Shown here piece after piece: positions 60,107-64,000 of a stretch of DNA of 64,000 nucleotides. The stretch spans positions 62,001-126,000 of the forward strand of contig NZ_CP016210.1 of the NCBI RefSeq assembly GCF_001682385.1, given 5' to 3'. This DNA is from Azoarcus olearius (GTDB lineage: Bacteria > Pseudomonadota > Gammaproteobacteria > Burkholderiales > Rhodocyclaceae). How positions within the stretch are numbered: position 1 is the first letter of the stretch; the number at the start of each line of letters is the position of its first letter. The notes below the pieces were generated by a model that had not been told where the DNA came from, ran no database searches, and saw only the letters and a list, made by a program, of their open reading frames with translations. Position numbers and translations under genes: made by a program.

Positions 60107-60568
60107 TTACTCTTCGCGGTACTGGTCGTGACAGGCCTTGCAGGTCTTGCCCACTTCGCCGAACGCGACCTTCACCGCGGCGGCGTCGCCGTCGGCGGCC
60201 ACCTTGGCGAGGTTGTTGGCGGCCTTGTTGAAGTCCACTGCGACCTTGGTCACGCCTTCCTTGTCGGTGAACATCGCCGGCTTGACCCGCGTGGTCTGGC
60301 CGCCGACGGCCTTCTCGGTGCCCGGCCCGTACAGCGCGCCCATGCCGGAGTTGGCGATGCCGGCGATCGCATTGGCGGCGGCGGCGACCTGATCCTTGTT
60401 GTAGCTGCCTTCCAGGTTGGCCTTGATCTTGCCCATGTTCCAGCTCATGTAGCTGTAGCCCGCCTTGCGGTACTTGATCTGGTCTTCCGGCTTGACCTGC
60501 GCGGAAGCGGCGCTGGCGAGCGCGAAGGCGGCCATGCCGAACGCGATGCGGGCGATGATTTTCTTCAT
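60107..60568 (-). CDS. Cytochrome c' (class II)
   Basis: A 153-residue periplasmic protein with a signal peptide (ARIAFGMAAFALASAASA, cleavage near residue 23) and a C-terminal CKACH heme motif (C143, C146, H147), the hallmark of class II cytochrome c'. The mature part is a four-helix bundle. Cytochromes c' bind NO and help detoxify it. The ATG follows GAGGAAAAC. It is divergent from a chemoreceptor that also has a heme motif. The 259 bp between them holds both promoters. Confidence 0.93.
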   Translation of the reverse strand: MKKIIARIAFGMAAFALASAASAQVKPEDQIKYRKAGYSYMSWNMGKIKANLEGSYNKDQVAAAANAIAGIANSGMGALYGPGTEKAVGGQTTRVKPAMFTDKEGVTKVAVDFNKAANNLAKVAADGDAAAVKVAFGEVGKTCKACHDQYREE

Positions 60569-60747
60569 GTTTTCCTCGTTGTCGTTGAAGTCTGGGGCTG
60601 CAGCCGGCCGCGCCCGTGAGGGCGCGGACAGCGGAGCGGGATAGTACAACGGGTTCTCGGACCTTCACCCGCGACGATAGGTTCAAAACCTGCTTGAACG
60701 GAGTTGCAGGCAGCATGACAATGCAGCCGAACATACCCCGAAAGTAC

Positions 60748-60775
60748 TAAAGTCAGACCATCCTCCAGCCGTAGA
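60748..60775 (+). promoter_or_regulatory. Candidate sigma-28 (FliA) promoter for the chemoreceptor
   Basis: TAAAGTCA (from 60748) and GCCGTAGA (60768-60775) are separated by 12 bp, against the FliA consensus TAAAGTTT-N11-GCCGATAA. Flagellar and chemotaxis genes commonly use such promoters, so a chemoreceptor target fits. The match is imperfect. Confidence 0.4.
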
Positions 60776-60827
60776 TCGAACTGGAGCGCAGCACTGTCAC
60801 CCGGAGTGCCGGGGAGGGAGAACAAAA

Positions 60828-62453
60828 ATGGGACGACTCGCCAACACACCGATCTGGCTGCGGCTGACCGGCGCGATCTGGCTCATGCTGGTGCTCGCCT
60901 GGGGCAGCATGATCGCGTGGGAGACCCGCGCCAACCGCGACATCGCGATCGAGCAGGCGAAGGACTTCGCCCGTTCCGTCAATGAGATGACGATGGCGGG
61001 TCTGACCGGGATGATGATCACCGGCACCGTCGCCCAGCGCGATGTCTTCCTCGATCAGATCAAGGAGCTGTCCGCGGTCCGCGACCTCGAAGTGATCCGC
61101 GGCGAAGCGGTCAGCAAGCTGTTCGGCCCCGGCGCCGGGGCCGCTTCGGAACCGCCCGACGCGGTCGAGCGCGAAGTGCTGGCCGGCGGCGAGCCGGTGA
61201 TGCGGGTCGAGAACGACGCGCAGAACGGCGAACACCTGCGGGTGGTGATTGCCGCGCGCGCGTCGCACAACTACCTCGGCAAGGACTGCATCCTGTGCCA
61301 TCAGGTTGCCGAGGGCACGCCGCTCGGCGCGGTCAGCATGCGCATCTCGCTCGACAAGGTGAATGCCGCGGTCACGAGCTTCCGCAACCAGAGCATCGTG
61401 TTCGCGGTGCTGGTGTCGCTGCCCCTGCTGGCGGTGGTGTTCCTGTTCATCCGCCGCTTCGTGATCCGGCCGCTCGATCACCTGGGTGCCGGCATGGCGG
61501 AAATCGCGCAGGGCGAAGGCGACCTGACGCGGCGCCTGGCGCGCGACGGCGACGACGAGATCGGGCGCACCGCGGAGGTGTTCAACCGCATGCTGGCGAC
61601 GCTCGCCGGTCTGGTCCGCCAGGTGGGTGAATCCGCCAGCCAGGTCACCGGGTCGGCGGCCAGCCTCGCAAGCGGCGCGGCACGCGTGGCCGAGAGTTCG
61701 CACCGGCAGAACGACCGCTCGCTGTCCGCCGCCGGTGCGGTTGAGGCGCTGACGGTCGACATCGCCCGCATCGCGGAGAGCACCGAACGGGTACGGGAGC
61801 GTTCGCGCGAGAGCCTTGCGCGCTCGCTGGAGGGACAGCACAGCCTGGCGCAGCTCATCGGCGAAGTCGGACATGTGGAAGGCGCGGTGCAGCACATGGC
61901 GACCGCGGTGGATGCCTTCATGCAATCCACCAGCGCGATCACGCGGATGACGCAGGAGGTGCGCGAGATCGCCGAGCAGACCAATCTGCTCGCGCTCAAC
62001 GCGGCGATCGAAGCTGCCCGCGCCGGCGAGCAGGGCCGCGGCTTCGCGGTCGTGGCCGACGAGGTGCGCAAGCTGGCCGAGAAGTCGGCCCATTCGGCCG
62101 GCGGTATCGACGCCATCACGCGCGAGATCGGCCAGCAGTCGGATTCGGTGAACCAGGCGATTGCGCGCGGGCTCGAACACCTGGCGTCGAGCCGGCGCGC
62201 GGCCGACGTGGTGTCGGGCGTGCTCGATGCCGCCAATGCGGCGGTCAGCGAAGTCGGCGAGGGGCTGGATCACATCGCCGCCACCACCGCCGAGCAGCGC
62301 CGTTCCAGCGAGTCGGTGACGGCCAGCATCGAGGCCATTGCCGGCATGGCGCGCGACAACAACGCCGCGATCGAGGAGACCGTGGCGGCCGCGCGCGAGC
62401 TGGAGCAGCTCGCGGCGCGCCTGCAGGATTCGGTGTCGCGCTTCCGCGTCTAG
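60828..62453 (+). CDS. Methyl-accepting chemotaxis protein with a periplasmic heme c motif
   Basis: A 541-residue chemoreceptor: transmembrane helix at about 10-31, periplasmic sensor (about 32-185) containing CILCH (C154, C157, H158), second helix near 187-207, HAMP, and a signalling domain with [39 protein letters not shown]. The CxxCH site suggests covalent heme c, as in a few heme-containing chemoreceptors, so it may sense redox state, oxygen or NO. The ribosome-binding site is GGGAGGGAG. It is divergent from cytochrome c'. Confidence 0.92.
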   Translation: MGRLANTPIWLRLTGAIWLMLVLAWGSMIAWETRANRDIAIEQAKDFARSVNEMTMAGLTGMMITGTVAQRDVFLDQIKELSAVRDLEVIRGEAVSKLFGPGAGAASEPPDAVEREVLAGGEPVMRVENDAQNGEHLRVVIAARASHNYLGKDCILCHQVAEGTPLGAVSMRISLDKVNAAVTSFRNQSIVFAVLVSLPLLAVVFLFIRRFVIRPLDHLGAGMAEIAQGEGDLTRRLARDGDDEIGRTAEVFNRMLATLAGLVRQVGESASQVTGSAASLASGAARVAESSHRQNDRSLSAAGAVEALTVDIARIAESTERVRERSRESLARSLEGQHSLAQLIGEVGHVEGAVQHMATAVDAFMQSTSAITRMTQEVREIAEQTNLLALNAAIEAARAGEQGRGFAVVADEVRKLAEKSAHSAGGIDAITREIGQQSDSVNQAIARGLEHLASSRRAADVVSGVLDAANAAVSEVGEGLDHIAATTAEQRRSSESVTASIEAIAGMARDNNAAIEETVAAARELEQLAARLQDSVSRFRV

Positions 62454-62460
62454 GCGGGGC

Positions 62461-63900
62461 TCAGTCCAGCCGTATCGGCACGAAGATGCGGGCGCTGCCG
62501 CGCTGGACCAGCAGCGCAAAGCGGTTGCCCGCCTTTTCCGCCAACTGGCGGAACTGGGCGACCGTAGTGACCGGCTGGTTGTTGATCGCCAGCACGATGT
62601 CACCGCGCTCCAGCCCGGCCTTGGCCGCCGGACCGCTGGCGGCTTCGACCACCAGCCCGCCGTTGATGCCGAGCTGGGCGGCTTCCTGGCTGCTGAGCGG
62701 CCGTGCCGTGAGGCCGAGCTTGCCGCCGGTGCTCTCGCCCCGGCCGGGGCGCGCCGGCGCCGCCGCGGCGGTTTCGGCACCCAGTTCGTCCAGCGTCGCG
62801 CTCACCTCGCGGCTGCGGCCGTCGCGCCACACTTCCAGCCGTACCCGGGTGCCCGGGCGCTTGTCGCCGATGATGCGCGGCAGGTCGGCTGAATCGTTGA
62901 TCCGCGTTCCATCCACTGCCAGCACCACGTCGCCCGCCTTGACGCCCGCCTTGTCCGCGGCGCTGTCCGGTTCCACATTGGCGACCAGCGCGCCGCGCGC
63001 GTCGGGCAGGCCAAAGGACTGCGCCAGCTCCTTGTCCACGCCCTGGATGGCGATGCCGAGGCGGCCGCGCTGCACCCGGCCATGCGTCACCAGCTGGTCC
63101 TTGACCTTCATCGCGACGTCGATCGGGATTGCGAACGAGATCCCCATGAAGCCGCCCGAACGCGAGTAGATCTGCGAGTTGATGCCGATGACCTCGCCGC
63201 CCAGGTTGAACAGCGGCCCGCCCGAGTTGCCGGGGTTGATCGCGACGTCGGTCTGCAGGAAAGGCACGTAGTTCTCGTCGGGCAACCGCCGCGCCTTGGC
63301 GGAGATGATGCCGGCGGTCACCGAGTGATCGAAGCCGAAGGGCGAGCCGACCGCGATCACCCATTCGCCGACGCGCGAGCGTTCGGCATCGCCGATCTTC
63401 ACCGTCGGCAGGTTGCGCGCGTCGATCTTGATCACCGCGACGTCGGTGCGTTTGTCCGTCCCCACCACCCTGGCCTTGAATTCACGCTTGTCCACCAGCG
63501 TGACCGTGACTTCGGCCCCGGACTCGCCCACCACGTGGGCGTTGGTCAGCACATAGCCGTCGGCGCTGACGATGAAGCCAGAGCCGATGCCGCGGCTGAT
63601 CCGCGGCGCGCCCTGGCCGGGCATCTCCGGCGTGGGTACGCCGAAGCGGCGCAGGAAGTCGTAGAAGGGATCGTTGGCCAGCCCGCCGTCGCCGCCGGCT
63701 TGCTGCTGTACCACGCTGATGTTGACCACCGCCGGGCCGACCTGCTCGACCAGGTCGCCGAAGTCCGGCAGGCCATAGCGATTGGAGGCGGGCGAACTGT
63801 CGCCGAACAGCGCGGCGTGGGCGGAGGAGGACAGCGAAGCGGCGGGAATCCAGCCGGCGAGGCTGAGCGCAAGGGCGGTCACGGCAAGCGGGTGGCGCAT
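62461..63900 (-). CDS. DegP/DegQ/MucD-type periplasmic serine protease
   Basis: A 479-residue secreted protease-chaperone. A signal peptide (TALALSLAGWIPAASL, cleavage near residue 29) precedes a trypsin-like domain with catalytic H122 (TNAHVV), D153 (RTDVAV) and S226 (GNSGGPL), and two PDZ domains (about 285-370 and 400-470). It degrades or refolds damaged envelope proteins. The ATG follows AGGATAC. It converges with the chemoreceptor gene (7 bp gap). Only 100 bp upstream is in the window, so the usual sigma-E neighbourhood cannot be judged. Confidence 0.93.
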   Translation of the reverse strand: MRHPLAVTALALSLAGWIPAASLSSSAHAALFGDSSPASNRYGLPDFGDLVEQVGPAVVNISVVQQQAGGDGGLANDPFYDFLRRFGVPTPEMPGQGAPRISRGIGSGFIVSADGYVLTNAHVVGESGAEVTVTLVDKREFKARVVGTDKRTDVAVIKIDARNLPTVKIGDAERSRVGEWVIAVGSPFGFDHSVTAGIISAKARRLPDENYVPFLQTDVAINPGNSGGPLFNLGGEVIGINSQIYSRSGGFMGISFAIPIDVAMKVKDQLVTHGRVQRGRLGIAIQGVDKELAQSFGLPDARGALVANVEPDSAADKAGVKAGDVVLAVDGTRINDSADLPRIIGDKRPGTRVRLEVWRDGRSREVSATLDELGAETAAAAPARPGRGESTGGKLGLTARPLSSQEAAQLGINGGLVVEAASGPAAKAGLERGDIVLAINNQPVTTVAQFRQLAEKAGNRFALLVQRGSARIFVPIRLD

Positions 63901-64000
63901 GGACGGTATCCTGTGGCGGAAACGTGTGGGACGGGATGCGTGGGTGGACGCCGCGGCCGGGCCGTGCGTTCCCGGACGCAAGCCCGGCATAGATCGGGGC

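Overview
This window is high-GC (my impression is close to 70%; not measured) chromosomal DNA of a betaproteobacterium. Rhodocyclales (Azoarcus, Aromatoleum or Thauera-like) is the best guess. Reasons: an EarP glycosyltransferase gene directly upstream of an EF-P with arginine at position 32, a cytochrome c' gene, a sigma-54 response regulator with its kinase, a PHB depolymerase, and overall base composition. Coding density is high and many genes overlap by 4 bp. I saw no transposase, integrase, phage gene, CRISPR array, tRNA or rRNA.

Layout. 0-6.8 kb: an AraC-type regulator (cut by the window edge) divergent from a short-chain dehydrogenase, a DUF1134 protein, then a tightly overlapping pxpB-pxpC-pxpA (5-oxoprolinase) operon with a haloacetate-dehalogenase-like hydrolase upstream. 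6.8-27.7 kb: a periplasmic/envelope region. Homologues of the E. coli yfaA-yfaT-yfaS-yfaQ-yfaP cluster (alpha-2-macroglobulin locus; the P. aeruginosa mag operon is related) lie here on the minus strand in two blocks, 27.7-20.7 kb and 10.2-6.8 kb. The 10 kb between them carries a PHB depolymerase, a small MscS channel, a lipoprotein esterase, an OmpR/EnvZ-type pair, and a divergent ABC ATPase, FtsX-type permease, LolA-like carrier and outer-membrane beta-barrel operon that looks like a dedicated envelope export route.

28-43 kb: an orphan CCG/4Fe-4S protein, a PerM-type transporter, a 3-hydroxyisobutyryl-CoA hydrolase-like enzyme, a DnaQ-type exonuclease, a LigT-type phosphodiesterase, a truncated globin, a sigma-54 two-component system followed by an MFS transporter with its own promoter and palindrome, and a VWA lipoprotein - ECF sigma - putative anti-sigma operon.

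43-64 kb: an rtcB RNA-ligase operon with two unknown downstream genes and a leader that appears to contain a short peptide gene and an intrinsic terminator; prfC; a retropepsin-like protease; rdgC; an RsuA-like pseudouridine synthase; earP-efp; a double-length UvrA (1869 aa, four ATPase sites); cytochrome b561; cytochrome c' divergent from a chemoreceptor carrying its own CxxCH heme site; and a DegP/DegQ-type protease. Six exact TTATCCACA DnaA-box 9-mers fall between 44.3 and 55.0 kb.

The most promising leads are the yfa/mag-like locus read as a set of wall-acting periplasmic enzymes, the ABC-LolA-barrel export operon under a two-component system, the attenuated rtcB operon with unknown partners, and the heme-bearing chemoreceptor.
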